Notes: generated by a model not told the origin, from the sequence alone. Counted from the first letter of the stretch, positions 23,701 through 36,214 are shown. The stretch: DNA of 64,000 bases from Ailurus styani (GCA_002007465.1 LNAC01000746.1:907-64906); one strand, 5' to 3'. A program made the numbers and translations.

Positions 23701-24900
23701 ATCCCACGTTATGTTTTTATTTTCATTTACTTCAAAATATTTTCTAATTTCTCTTGTGATTTTTTTCCTTTGGCCACAAGTTATTTAGAAGTATACTGTT
23801 TAATTTCCAAATACTTAGGGATTTTTGAAATATATTTATGTTATTAATTTCTACTTTTTTTAAAAGATTTTATTTATTTGACAGAGAGAGAGAGATCAGA
23901 TCACAAGTCAGCAGAGAGGCAGGCAGAGAGAGAGGAGGAAGCAGGCTCCCCGCTGAGCAGAGAGCCCGATGCGGGCCTCGATCCCAGGACCCTGAGATCA
24001 TGACCTGAGCCGAAAGCAGAGGCTTTAACCCACTGAGCCACCCAGGCACCCATTAATTTCTAGTTAATTCCATAAACATACTTATATAGTTCCTTTCCTA
24101 TGAATTATATTGAGGGTTATTTTATGACCCAAAATATAATCACTCTTGGTAAATGTCCCACATGCACTTGAAAAAATGTGTATTCTGTTGTACATTGGTG
24201 TAATGTTCTAGAAATGTCTATTAGGCCAAAATAGTTTATAGTGTTATTCAAATCTTTTATAGCCTTACTGATTTCTCTGTCTACTTATTCTATCAATTAC
24301 TAAGAGAGGAATGGTGAAATCTCCAAATACAATTGTGGACTTGTCTATTTTTCCAGTTTTATCAGTTCTATCAGTTTTGGCTTCATAAATTTTGAAGCTC
24401 TGGATTTGAAATGCTACCTTTAGCATATAATAAATTCATAAATTTATATGACTCATAGATTATAAATATATATGAGTCTGTTGAGTCTTCTTCGTGACTA
24501 TTTCATTCCATTGATCCATTTGTATATCCCTGAGCCAGAATCACATTGTTTGAATTAACTGTGACTTTAGATAATACTTTGATTATTGCTAAGGCAAACA
24601 ATCTCTCTTCCTCACAATTACCTTTACTTTTTTGTTTTTTAAGTTTTTTACTTAAATTCGTTTTAGTTAACCTCTTCTTTTTCAAAAATATCTTGGTTCT
24701 TTTCATGTATTTACTGTTCATTTAGAATGCGAGCATCAATCGGTCAAATTCTTGGTAAGTTAAATCTTAAGTATTTACACATTTTACATCTCCCTGTTGC
24801 TCACAGGCATTTTTTTTTCTATTTTGAAGATACAGATTTTTCTAATACTATATTTTAGTTGTGTCTATTGTGGGCAAATATACAAACAAGAGATCATTTT
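23700..24900 (-). mobile_element. old LINE-1 ORF2, interrupted by a SINE
   Basis: Diverged minus-strand ORF2 (ggccacaagttatttagaag before the SINE, aatgtctattaggccaaaat after it). Multiple frame breaks. Confidence 0.75.
23855..24051 (-). mobile_element. CAN-SINE, mustelid-type body
   Basis: Minus-strand copy flanked by ttaatttcta at 23844 and 24053, inserted into the older LINE-1. Confidence 0.93.
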
Positions 24901-27647
24901 GTTCCAACTTTCCAATATATTTATACCAGTTATTCCCTTTTGTAGTCTTCTGGCATTGACTAGATAACTCAAGAGCAATGCTATAGTGCTAACAGGAGTT
25001 ACTGTTTTGCTAATGGGAAGGCTCTGTTTTTTCACCTCCCAATATGATGTTGCTATTGGTTTATAAAAAATGTTCTTTGTCATGTTCAAGTTTCAGCTAT
25101 GGTAGTTATATCAGGTATGTTTTAAGATCCCTTATAATTCAAATTATTTCATGATAAGGTCGTTACTTCCTGCTTTTTGATTATAGCTATAGACAAAGGG
25201 GGTATTTCACGGAGCAGTCCTCACCCCCACTGGTGCCACTGACCTGTTCCTACTTAATGAATACTTTCTAGATCTTCTGGATCAAGACAACATATAAGAA
25301 AAGTAATTCTTCCCAGGGATTAAGAAAAAGTAAGTAGGAAATGAAACTGTTTTGTTTTAGAGTTACTTAAGGCATTTTAATTTAAGATTTTTCAATAAGA
25401 ATAAATCACTGAAATGACCTTTGAGTAGTAAATGTAAAGTTAATTGAAAATTCAATAATGTTCTAGATAGATTCAGGGTGAAAAGCCCAAGGAAAAATAA
25501 ATTACCAGGACTTATATGAGAATAAAACCTACAATGTTTATTTCTGAAAAGCTTTGGTCCAACATGTAAGTCCATCAAGAGCAATGCAACTTTAAAAATA
25601 TGTATTTAAAGTTAAAAGTTAATAAATGCATATATGCTTTTATCTAAATAGTTTAACCTCTCCTCTAAAGAAGCATTCATATACTTACAAAGGTGTCAGT
25701 GGGAGTTTCATATTCATATCCTAGGCTAAGACTAATTTATTTTTGGTAGGAAACTCAGTATTTCAATTAGTCAAAAGTTTTCAATTTGGAATTTACTTTC
25801 CAAAAATGAAATAAGACAAGTGCAATCAGTATTTCCATATTGACTTATTTAATTTCCCTGAAAAACTAAAAATTAGTCCAGCTAGAAAAATATGAGGCAC
25901 ACATTAAAGAAGAAACATATTTATCATCAAAATTGTGGCATTTTTCTTTACAAGAATATTTCAAAGCCTAGATAATAAAAATACTTCAGGTAATACATAG
26001 TAAGTCTTTTCATTTAAATAACAGCATAGAACCTTCTCAGGAATACTGTTGTACATTATATCTATTATTTTACAATAACAGAGAAAAAATAAAATTAGCG
26101 ATACAAATATTAAAGGCCAATCATCAAAATGAAATTAATGTTTAGCATAGACTATTATTTATATGAACAATGTAAATAGGTAGAATCATCAATTTGATTT
26201 AATATAAAATACATTTCTGGGATATAATTACTTCTAAAATGAAAATTATCAAATTTAATTCAACAAATTCAAATATTCATTCAGCCAAGGGAATAACATA
26301 AGCCTCTTATAAATTAAAGATTTACATTAATGTTAGAAATTTTCTCAATATAATACATAGAATATTCTGATCTCCACTGAATTACACTGTACAAAGACAT
26401 GTAGCAATTGCTAAATAGCTTATAATCAGGTATAACTGGTCACTAAAATTCCTTGACCAAAATATCACTGTAATTGTATGAGGCAAAGTCCTATAATAAG
26501 ATGGATGTAATAATGGCCACATCTTTTCAAAAAGAGAATATGGAAGTTTTCATTTCACCACTATGACTTTGGTTTTCCAAAACCTAGTTCCCAAAGCCAA
26601 CTTCTAAATGTTACAGCAGAGGTGGGGCAGTAACGGAAAGATGATTTAATGGAACTCTGAAGAAGAAAATAACTATCATAGATCTTAGTTTGAGAAATAT
26701 ATCTGGCATAAGAGATATACAGAATTATGTAATAATGCTTATACCAAAGTTTATTGGTTAGCTAAAGGGCAAAGAGTAAGAGGCAAGTAAAATGTAATAT
26801 GTGCTTTTAACAAAGCAGACTGAGTAATGTGTTAAGTGTTAGGGTGGGATAGGAAAAAGAACTCAAGCCAGGCAAAAATCTCCTCTTGGACTTTCTATAT
26901 AAACATCTATTTTAGTTTTGGACCATTCCTCATGTGATGTNACCAGTGTGCTCATGTGATGTAGCAGAGGAAATCTGCCCACCCATGAAATACTTCCCAA
27001 ACCAACAGGTCCCTGTGTAGCTGCTCTAGAAAGGCAACTTGTCCTCTGAGATCCCTGCCCCCACCCCGAGAGTGTGGAACTATAGGAAAATGGAATACAA
27101 TTTGTGTGGAAAGTTAATTCATCCTAATTAGTGAACCGAGTTATTCAAATACCAGCTAACAATATAGACTGTAGCTGACAGGACTGTTGAAAAGCCCTGT
27201 AAGAACTCATGATGTGATTTTGCATTTACTGGCCCTGTGTTCTCCAGAATAAGGTAAGGGCTTTGTAAGGTCCTGGAAATCCTCAGCTCCCTTTAGCTGC
27301 CTGTCCAAGTGAAATCTTAATGAATACAGTTTAAGTCCATTACTGGGCTCTGTGATCCCTTCAACCAAATAGGCTACAGTTGTTTTATGCAACTTTTGTT
27401 TCACTGTAAAATGTGGTAGTACATTTTGATATTATCTAAGTAAGATTAATGGATAAACACTGTTCACCCCAAACCAAATGATGCTGCCTTCAGGGAGTTG
27501 TCAGAAAGAAAGTCAAATGATACACCAAAAAAATCACACGGTACCCGTAAGCAAACCCCATCAGCACAGCCCAAATGTGTTCTTTATGAGAAGACTCCAA
27601 GCCACTTGGCAATTTGAAACGTGAAGCAACAGAAATCTTTTTTAATC
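24900..27647. other. AT-rich stretch including the PTPN20 3' UTR
   Basis: The right end must contain the PTPN20 3' UTR on the minus strand. The rest looks unique and AT-rich with no recognised gene or repeat. A single N at 26941 abuts a short duplication. Confidence 0.45.
26750..26755 (-). terminator. candidate PTPN20 polyadenylation signal
   Basis: An AATAAA hexamer is read on the minus strand about 0.9 kb after the PTPN20 stop. It is the first canonical hexamer I noticed downstream; an ATTAAA lies too close to the stop codon to serve. Such hexamers are common by chance in AT-rich DNA, so this is only a candidate. Confidence 0.2.
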
Positions 27648-27707
27648 TTAAGTCAGAAGCTTCTGAAGAACTTCAAGCACAACTTTATAACAAAAGAAAT
27701 ACTGCTC
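27648..27707 (-). CDS. PTPN20: PTPN20 exon F: terminal coding exon with stop
   Basis: A 60-base coding segment gives 19 residues, E-Q-Y-F-F-C-Y-K-V-V-L-E-V-L-Q-K-L-L-T, followed by TAA. It is the C-terminal helix of classical PTP domains (family pattern EQYxFCYxxVLEVLxKLL). The acceptor is ttttcatatatag, with phase 0 continuing from exon E after a 927-base intron. The protein ends at L-L-T, about two residues shorter than the human form as I recall it. The 3' UTR follows toward lower coordinates. Confidence 0.9.
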   Translation of the reverse strand, partial: EQYFFCYKVVLEVLQKLLT

Positions 27708-28634
27708 CTATATATGAAAAACAACACAATTTTAAGTAGTTGAATACCACTACCCACTTTCAGAAAACATAGTTGTAATTTTCGATCATAAAGGAAAGTT
27801 CCTAAAAAGAGCAAACATTTAGCCAGGAATGTTATTTTTTAAAATATGCTATTTTTTAAATATCAGGAAGAAAAATGATCATAATATAGTGCTTAGTCTA
27901 GAATTAGTTAACTCAAGGCTTAACTGAACAGAGTGGAAACTGACCCTCAATCTCCATCTCCTTATATCTCCATGGATACATCATATTTAAACTTTTTTTT
28001 TTTTTTAGGGGTAGCCTCAGGTCTCTCAGGCAATCCAAGTTCAAATAAAATGGTTCCTATCATTCAACACTGGCCTAAGAACAGGTCAACCTAAAGATTT
28101 AGGGGTTCCTGTTTGTTTTCATTATCCATACTCTCTTGATCCCCCCAAAAATAACTAATCTGTAACATCAACACTATCTCTTTATGATATGCTAATGACT
28201 TCAATAATTTAGTGGTAAGTAAATAGCCCAAAACTGCTATCCAGAAACCNGCTATCTCTTTATGCTAATGACTTCAATAATTTAGTGGTAAGTAAATAGC
28301 CCAAAACTGCTATCCAGAAACCTGTGGATAACTTTTGATATGTTACTTAAATAACATGGCATCATGGATGGACACGGCATGTGTTTGGGCATCAGGAGAC
28401 CAGTTTCCTGCCTGGCTCCTCCACGTGCTATATGAATGACCTCACAGAACAGACTTCATTATTCTGAAGGTGAAGTACTTCATCAGTAATAACAGAGAAA
28501 AATTAATGTCTACCCCAAACAGTGAGAACTCAATAACATCATGTAGGTAAAGACTTACAAACTGTAACATGCTATATGCGTTAATCTTTATATTCATTAT
28601 TCTTTTTATTAGAATTTATGTAGTGAGAGCTTAC
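27708..28634 (-). other. PTPN20 intron between exons E and F
   Basis: This 927-base GT-AG intron contains a duplicated ~75-base block around a single N at 28250 and an MIR-like stretch at about 28330-28560. No other feature was seen. Confidence 0.8.
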
Positions 28635-28697
28635 CTTTGTTTGAATCATACCGTAACGCTGTTCTCTCATTTGGGTCACTATATTCTTGATGTTGAA
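28635..28697 (-). CDS. PTPN20: PTPN20 exon E: short exon before the Q loop
   Basis: A 63-base exon (21 codons, phase 0 at both ends) encodes F-N-I-K-N-I-V-T-Q-M-R-E-Q-R-Y-G-M-I-Q-T-K. It matches the family pattern FNIxxIVxQMRxQRxGMxQTK. The Gln of QTK is the Q-loop residue that positions water for hydrolysis of the phosphocysteine intermediate. The acceptor is cctgttgcag and the donor aaag|gtaagc. It lies 7.1 kb downstream of exon D. A plus-strand open frame across the same bases is a shadow. Confidence 0.92.
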
Positions 28698-29469
28698 CTG
28701 CAACAGGATGACAGTGATTTGTATTATTCACATGGGGGAGAACACAAACCCACAGACTGCCAAGTGAGTACTCTATAATTCTTCCCAGTAAAAGAGATGT
28801 CAAGATTTAACCAGAAAGTTCTCATTTTCAGCTATAAGAAAATGTACTATTTTTAACCTAGTCTAATGGATAAGGAAGACTTTAGGTTAAAGGGGTTTCC
28901 AGGAAAAAGCAGGAAGCAATCATTTATAATAAGAAATGCTCTCCAAAAGAAATAACAACAAATTTGCCCATGTCCACTTTTCTGTTCTCCGAAGGGAAAA
29001 CTTAAAACAGCACTGTAATTCTGGAAAAGTCTGAAGCACAGAATACTTTTTCTGGCCACATGGTAACACAGCTGTTTCTCATCTAAAGAGCTGTCTCAAC
29101 TCAAATGGAGAGCCCAAGCAACAGTTGGCCTGATAACAGAGTCTGCACCTGTGCATGGAGACCCGTCTACCCAGTGTGGTTGCTGAGCTGATGCAGGTCT
29201 GCAAGGGGCTGTTGCTATTCCTCAATAAGGTGAGTCCAGAAACTGGTAGTTAAGTGTTTAGAAACTCTTCTGGCAATCTGACAGCAGCATCTAGGAGCAT
29301 CACCAGCAGAACAGGATACAGACCAGCTCAGGTGCTGCTGACCTTGCCTGGAGAGCAAGTTGTGCAAGCTGAGGACTGGTCATGTTCAGCAAGACCACAT
29401 CGATACATGAAACTTTAAGGTCTGTTAACTATAACCCCAAAATAGATGAAAATCAGAGAAAATGTAACC

Positions 29470-30950
29470 ATTCTTTTATATTTATAACTTTTTTATAATA
29501 ACTTAAAATTTTAATTGAGCCATTAAAAATTTTATACTAGAATTATAGATATGCAGTAAGTTGGGGAAAAAATGTACATGGAGAGCCTATGTACCCTTCA
29601 CCCAATCTCCTCCCAGTTATGCCATCCTCTACCCCTACGGTATAACAGCAAAACCTGGAAATTCACATTGGTATGATCCATGGAGCCTACTCAGATTTTC
29701 CCAGTTTTTCAGGCCATGATTTGTGAATTTGTGTGATGTGTTTGTGTATTTTTGCGCAGTATTATTACATGTGAAGACTCAGGCAACTGCAACCACAATC
29801 AAGATATGTAACTGTTCCACCACAGGACTTTCTCATGTTATCCATTAGAACTACTCATCCAACTCAGTTCCTAACCCTTGGCAACCAGTCATCTGTTCTT
29901 CATATCAACTGTTTTGTTACTTCAAAAAGATTATACGAATGGAATCACATAATACCTAAATTTCTGAAACTTTTTTTTTCATTCAGCCTGTTTTGAGATC
30001 TATCCAAATTGTTGTGCATATCAATAGTTCACTCCTTTTTATTGCTCAGTAATATTGCATGGTATGGACATATACTAGTTTGTTGAATCATCAGCTTGTG
30101 GAAGGACATCTAGGTTGATTCCAGGTTTTGGCTATTATGAACATACCTACTACGCACATTTACATACAGACTTGTGTGAATGTAAGTTTTCATTTCTCTG
30201 GGACAAACACCCAAGAATGTTATTGCTGAAGTTATATGGTAAATTTAGTTTAGTTTTGTCTTTGTTTGTTTTAAAGAAATTGTAGGGGCACCTGGGTGGC
30301 TCAGTTGGTCAAGAATGTGACTCTTGATTTTGGCTTAGGTCATGATCTCAGGGTCATGAAACCAAGGCCTGTACTGGGAGACTGCAATGACTGTGGAGCC
30401 TGCTTAATATTTTCTCTCTCTCTCTGCCCCTCCCCCCACTCTGAACTTGTTCTCTCTCTCTAAAAAAAAGAAGGGAAAAGAAAAGAAGTTGTAAAACTAT
30501 TTTCTAGAAAGGATATACCATTTTACATTCCCACAAGCAACAAATGATTAATCTCGTTCCTTCAACTCTTAACCAGCCCTTGGTGGTGTCACTATTTTTT
30601 ATGTTAGTCTTTCTGATAGATGTCTAGTGATATTTCATTATAGTTTTAATTTCATTTCCCTAAAAGCTAATGAAGCTGAACATCTTTTAATGTAGGAATT
30701 TGTCATCTTTTTATCCTCTTTGGTGAAATGTCTGTTCATATCTTTTACCCATTTTCTAACTGGGCTCCTTTTTTGTTTTTTGTTCTTTAGTACTGAGCTA
30801 TGAGGATTTTTTCTATATTCTAAATGTAAGTAAGATCTTTGTTGGATATGTTATTTGCAGTTTCTCTAAGTCTGTAGCTTGTCTTTTCATTCTCTTCATA
30901 GTGTCTTTTACAAAACAAATTATTTTAATTTGCTTTCCTAATATTAGTAA
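29470..30950 (-). mobile_element. old LINE-1 3' half with nested SINE
   Basis: Minus-strand LINE-1: the 3' end around 29.5 kb (agcctatgtacccttcaccc) runs into the ORF2 C-terminus (cagtaatattgcatggtatg) and further into ORF2 near 30.8 kb. Frames are destroyed. Confidence 0.82.
30286..30480 (+). mobile_element. CAN-SINE (older, diverged)
   Basis: Plus-strand copy inside LINE-1, with related repeats aaagaaattgta and aaagaagttgta on either side. Confidence 0.86.
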
Positions 30951-32055
30951 TGGCAAGAATGTTTGCTTTCACCACATGTATTCAATCCAATACTTAAAGT
31001 TCTAGGTAGCTTAACAAGGCCAGAAAAAGAAATAAGAGGCATATACATTGGAAAGGAAGAGATAAATCTGTTCCTATTTGTAACTGGAATGATTGTCTCT
31101 GTAGAAAATCCCAAGGACTCTAAAAACAGAACAAAACAGAACCCCTCCAAAAAACCTCTTAGATCTAGTAAGTGAGTTTAATAAAATCACAGCACACAAG
31201 ATCAACACAAAAAAAATCAATCACATTTCTACATACTAACAATGAACATGTGGAAGCTGATAGTAAAAACACAATACAGTTTACAATTTCTCCAAAGAAA
31301 ATGAAATAGAAATCTAAAAAAACACATATAGGATCTATATGCTGAAAATGAGAAAATGCTGATGAAAGAAATTAAAGAAGACCTAAATAAATCGAAAGAC
31401 ATACCATTTTCATATATTGAAGGATTCAACATAGCAAAGATGTTATGATGTTCTCCCCAAACTGATCTACAGCTTTAAAGCAATTCCTATCAAAATCCCT
31501 GCAAGCTTTTTTGTAGACATAGACAAGCTAATTCTAAAATTTATGTGGGAAAGCATGGACCCTATAAGAGTTAAAACAATTTTGAAAAAGAATAAAGGAA
31601 TCACTCTTCCTGATGTTTTCACTTACTATATAGATAAAGGAATCTATAGAGTGGTATTGGCAGAAGGATAGACACACAGATCAATGGAACGGAATATGGG
31701 ACCAGAAAATGGCCGACACAAACATGCCCAATGATTTTTGATGAAGGTGCAAAGCAATTTGGTGGAGGAGGAACAGCTTTTTCAACAAATGGTACTACAA
31801 AATTAGACATAATTAGGCAAAAAGGCAAATAGAGGCAAAAAATTAAAAAAAAATAAAGAAAGGAAAAGTAAACCTTGATTTAAACCTTATACAAAAATTA
31901 ACTCAAGGTGGATCATGGACTTAAATGTAAAACAGAAAACACAGAATGTTTAGAAAACAATATAGTAAATATTATTTGGGACTTAGGCTAGGTGAGGAGT
32001 TCTTAGACTTGAAACCAAAAGCATGATCCATATGAGGAAATATTAACAAAATGAA
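30951..32055 (+). mobile_element. old LINE-1 ORF2 fragment
   Basis: Plus-strand ORF2 text (aggcatatacattggaaagg; ctgatctacagctttaaagc; gaaaatggccgacacaaaca) with many breaks. It is inverted relative to the adjoining LINE-1 at 29.5-30.95 kb. Confidence 0.8.
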
Positions 32056-34703
32056 ATCTCACTGAATTTAAAAACTATTACTTCTTTGAAAGCCTGTTTT
32101 TTAATTTATAATTTAAGATTAGGCAACTTATGGAAATAAATTTGTATTATTCATTTTTAATCTTAATGATGGTAAAACAAATTTCACTGCATTGCCTTGT
32201 CAAGAAAAACACATCTTTCTGAATGTAGCTATAGTAGTTAACCAAATGATGTTAATGGAGGTAACTGCAAAGAAATGAAGGCAAAAAGAGTTCATGTTCA
32301 TTTTACTTGGAACTATGATTCCTTATGTTGAATCTTATAGCCATTATTGATTGTGAATTGCTTAAACCACACCTGTTTTAATTGTAAAGATGTAAAGACT
32401 ATTAAAATTTGTCATTTACAAAAAAAAAGAAATAAGTTCAAAGACAAAAGCATTATTTAAAAGAATATTAAATTTAAAAAACAGAAGATAATGTTCATTA
32501 TTTTTCACATGTAACATTAATGTTCTGCAGACTTACAAAACAGCACTTTGAATTGCTAAGATTAAAAACCCATATACAATTACCAGAACAATGATGAAAG
32601 ACTACTGAAGATGTTTTGGAAATGTGGGGTAAATATGTGGCAAAAAAGACAGTTAAAGTACAATTTAATTTTCTTTTTTCCCCCACACTGTACAGCCCCC
32701 TTCAGTGCTCACAGCACACCTGCAAGGAGGTGGGCCAATGGTTCAGGGCGTGTTCCTCTGGCAGGTACACTAGGAGAGGCCCACAGAAAGTACCATTTTC
32801 TAATGACACGACAGCTTGACAAATTCAGGGACTGGCTAATGATACGAAGTGGTATCAACTTATGAAGCAAATAGAAGTATCAAGGCGTTCACCACTGCAA
32901 CTTAATGAATACGGAGATGTGGCTAGCAGTGATTCCTTCAGGACGTGTGTTATTTGAACATGATGTATTATGAAGGAAGAATTCTTCCTTTTTTCTGTTT
33001 GATTACTGACAAACAACTAGCTCTAAACTGTGCAGAAATGCAAAGTATCACATTGTCACCAAATGTGATTTGGAGCTTGAGCTTTGTGTAGGATTATGTT
33101 CTGGGAGCAGAGCTGCAGGATAAGAAAGCCGTCTGAGGTATTACACAGACTAAGGAATTTGTGCCCAAAGATAAATCACACTGTTTCATCAACAGAGTCT
33201 TACCACAAAGAACAAAAACAAAAACAAACAAAAATACAAACCCCTGCCAGGTAAACTTGACAGTGTGCATAGTGGTGTAGTAAGAATTTTTAATTATGTA
33301 AAGGCTAATGTGTTAAATTCTGGATTATTCACTTCATTATGTGATAATATGATAACTAAGACTGTTAGAGAAGAAAGGTCAATCGAGAATGTTTAAACTA
33401 CAGAGCAAGCTCAGTGTTTCTGCACGATCAGAGCCAGTTTGCTCCCAACATTTTACAGATTTTTAAGCAGGCGTGATTAAAAATGCAAATGGCTATAAAA
33501 ATAACAAAAAAGAAATAAATGGTTACATATTCTCAGCTTTTCATATCCTTTAGAGTTATAATTGATCGAGGAAACTTATGACATTGCAGGTCACAACTGT
33601 CCAGCCTCACATAGCTCATATGCAGCTTGCTGCGTGCACGACGCCCCATGTGAGTTCCACAACACACAAACTGGTCCACACGCTGTTCACTGAAACCAAT
33701 CCACTCACTGGTCATGCTGTTGGATGTCACAGCAGTACAGCAAACTGCTTTGGAAGTTCCTAAATGCTTACTCTCAATTTCTAGGAACTTCTCTTACTGT
33801 AGCTAATAGACATCCACAGATTGGCGCTGGTCTAAGACCACACTGAGTAGCTCTGGTGGACAAAATTTCTTGAAAGAGTAGAAAGGGGAATTGGTAAGAA
33901 CATTGGACAGTTCAAGGTTCTGTGGAAAGCCAATAAGGAAACAATGGATGCGTTGTCTATTTTTGAATTATTCTCTCAAATCTAAGCATCCTTAATTGCA
34001 AAATTCATCATTATTTTATGTACCACTAAGAAAAACACTGTCAATTAAACTTGACTCATTATAAAACACATTCTGAGTTTAAAGAAGGTATAATGTGGGA
34101 GAAAACAGTGCTCTTTAGGATCATGAAGTATAATGTTTACAGGTTTTACAGTTTCTACAAGGAAAATAAAATAAGGACAAATATAAACCAATGATTTAGG
34201 AAATATAATGGAGAATATATAAAAGAAAATTATCTGCTAAAAGGATCAAACAACATCAGTTATGGGAATGGGTAATATCAGACTTATACTATTTAAATTT
34301 TCAGCATTTTTTCAGCACATTTGTCTTTTTGTGGGGGAAGGTGGAGGAGACTGTCTAGTTTATATTCATTCTGAGTTTGCTTTGAAAAACCATTCCTCTC
34401 TCACTTTCAGTCTTATGGCCTGGAGTAGTCCTGACTGGCCTACACAGACCAGCATCTCCCACAGCGATGAGTTCAGGCAAGGGGCTACAACTCAGAAGCA
34501 GCTGAAATGTTGGGAGATAACAGCTCAAGTTTCTGACAAAAAGCAATTTCCTCTGTCCTCCAAGGAGTTTCAAGGAGAGGCCATTTTCCCCCTTCCCGCA
34601 TAATATGGCCTGAGGATGGTGAGTTCTGGAACCAAAACAACCATTCCGCTGCCATGGGAGAGAGCCTCCCACAGTTAGGGTTTAACTAGAGAAGGCCCGA
34701 GAG
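32056..34703. other. intronic stretch without recognised features
   Basis: AT-rich sequence in the PTPN20 D-E intron. Small ORFs up to 113 codons have no domains and overlap on both strands. No named repeat was recognised. Confidence 0.45.
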
Positions 34704-34718
34704 AGCAGAGATTTAGTT

Positions 34719-34917
34719 GTTTTTTTTTTATAAAGATTTTTATTTATTTATTTGACAGAGAGAGAGATCACAAGTAGGCAGAGAGGCAGGCAGAGAGAGA
34801 GGAGGAAGCAGGCCCTCCGCTAAGCGGAGAGCCTGATGCAGGACTCGATCCCAGTACCCTGAGATCATGACCTGAGGCAAAGGCAGAGGCTTAACCCACT
34901 GAGCCACCCAGGTGCCC
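34719..34917 (-). mobile_element. CAN-SINE, mustelid-type body
   Basis: Minus-strand copy with a 15-base direct repeat agcagagatttagtt at 34704-34718 and 34918-34932. It lies in the sense orientation of PTPN20. Confidence 0.95.
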
Positions 34918-35269
34918 AGCAGAGATTTAGTTTTTGTGACGATAATTTAACTGCAGAATTTGTCTGTCAGGGCAAATGCCTGGTAGCCCACTTTCTCCTG
35001 TGGGAGGGAGGTATGGCTGTTTTGCATTCCTTGTGGTCCTGGTGGTAAGAGCCACTCTCCCACCCACCCCCCACCCCCGTTCCTGCTAATAAACACATGT
35101 CTTCCCCTTTGCACTTCTGCAGCACAGGAAAAACAGTTCAGTGAGTCAGCCTTTCTGGCCACAAATCTCAGGTCACATTCCCTAAGCAGTTTAATCAACA
35201 GTAGAGGTAATAGGATAATTAATATGTGTCTAATTCTTGGATCTATCTCTCAGCTGGTTCCAAATTAGG

Positions 35270-35450
35270 AAGGAAAGCAAAGAATTGTTAATGATGGACT
35301 CAAACCCAAAAATATTATTATCCTTATTTTACGTAAGAGAAAACTGGGTTTCAGAGAGGATGAACAATGTGCACAATGTCACCAGAATCTAAAGTCTGAG
35401 GCCAAAGTGGCAGTCCAAGCTAGGGACCTCTCGTTAAAACTCTAAAGTCT
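35270..35450 (+). repeat. MIR-like fragment
   Basis: The pattern tattattatccttattttac followed by gagaaaactgggtttcagag matches the conserved core of MIR elements. Confidence 0.6.
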
Positions 35451-35824
35451 ACATTTTTTCCAATGTGCTCATGAGCATGCATTTCTATCCATCAAAAATA
35501 GGCATATACTTCATCAACATTCTTTAACAAAATTTAAAAACCTTAGGTGTGGGTAGAGGGGAGGAAAGGGAAATGAAGTCACATTCACTGTGCCTCTACT
35601 GTGTTCCCAACACCGTCCCATGTCCTTCATGTTCTTTCTGTACTGTCACCATCACAGCCACCTTCGGGAACCTGTGGCACTGAATTTAGAAGCAGGTCCC
35701 CAAAGTTCACAGGCTTTCTCTTTCCTGAGTTCTCCTGAAGGCCCGATCTTAGTCTTCAGGTACTAGAAGGCTGTTACAAGTGTTTACTAGCAGCATCAGT
35801 TATCTGTTTACTTCACACACTTAC

Positions 35825-36040
35825 TGGAAAGCTCTTTTCAATGGCACAGAACACAACATCCACACATAGGAACACCCCCGTCCGGCCCACGCCAGCACTG
35901 CAGTGAACAAGGATAGGTCCTGTAAGGTGGCTCTTCCTCACGTAACGCACATACTTTATGAAGCCATCTACTGAGGCTGGAGTGCCATGGTCTGGCCAGC
36001 TGGTGAACTGCAAGTGTTTCACAAAGTGACTACTTCCTGT
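35825..36040 (-). CDS. PTPN20: PTPN20 exon D: WPD loop and catalytic cysteine
   Basis: This 216-base exon of 72 codons holds the catalytic machinery. Q-F-T-S-W-P-D-H-G-T-P is the WPD loop, whose Asp is the general acid. H-C-S-A-G-V-G-R-T-G is the CX5R signature with the nucleophilic Cys and phosphate-binding Arg. F-L-C-V-D-V-V-F-C-A-I-E-K follows, typical of PTPN20. The acceptor ctctctccacag sits directly behind a ~65-base pyrimidine tract on this strand; the donor is cca|gtaagt. Phase is 0 at both ends. The last residues S-F-P differ from the equivalent positions I recall for human, but the length matches. All key residues are intact, so an active enzyme is predicted. Confidence 0.96.
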
Positions 36041-36044
36041 CTGT

Positions 36045-36109
36045 GGAGAGAGAAAGGGAGGGAGAAAGGGGGACAGGGAGGGAGGGAGGAGGGAGGAGGG
36101 GAAGAGAGA
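36045..36109. repeat. (GGGA)n purine tract at the exon D acceptor
   Basis: Sixty-five purines with one interruption on the plus strand. On the gene strand it is a pyrimidine tract ending a few bases before the exon D acceptor. Confidence 0.95.
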
Positions 36110-36214
36110 TTTATCAACTTCTTATATTAAAGATCTAAATTGAATTTTAATATACTACTACTACTAATAGTAATAATAAAGGCTCTACGATCATACAATA
36201 ATGAAAATCACAAT

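Larger units (their letters stand above)
28698..35824 (-). other. PTPN20 intron between exons D and E
   Basis: This 7.1-kb intron holds a minus-strand old LINE-1 (29.47-30.95 kb) with a SINE in it, a plus-strand LINE-1 ORF2 piece (30.95-32.05 kb), a SINE at 34.7 kb and MIR-like fragments at 35.2-35.8 kb. I recognise nothing in 32.06-34.7 kb. Confidence 0.75.

Noticed and set aside
33533..33763. Opposed ~60-codon ORFs near 33.6 kb considered as the missing PTPN20 C-terminal exon
   Set aside because: Translation shows none of the QTKEQY or VLEVL pattern; the true exons are at 28.6 and 27.6 kb.
35813..36022. PTP exon taken as a stand-alone 69-residue gene starting at its first Met
   Set aside because: It is an internal exon: coding continues upstream to the acceptor at 36040, and the last residues after 35825 are intron.
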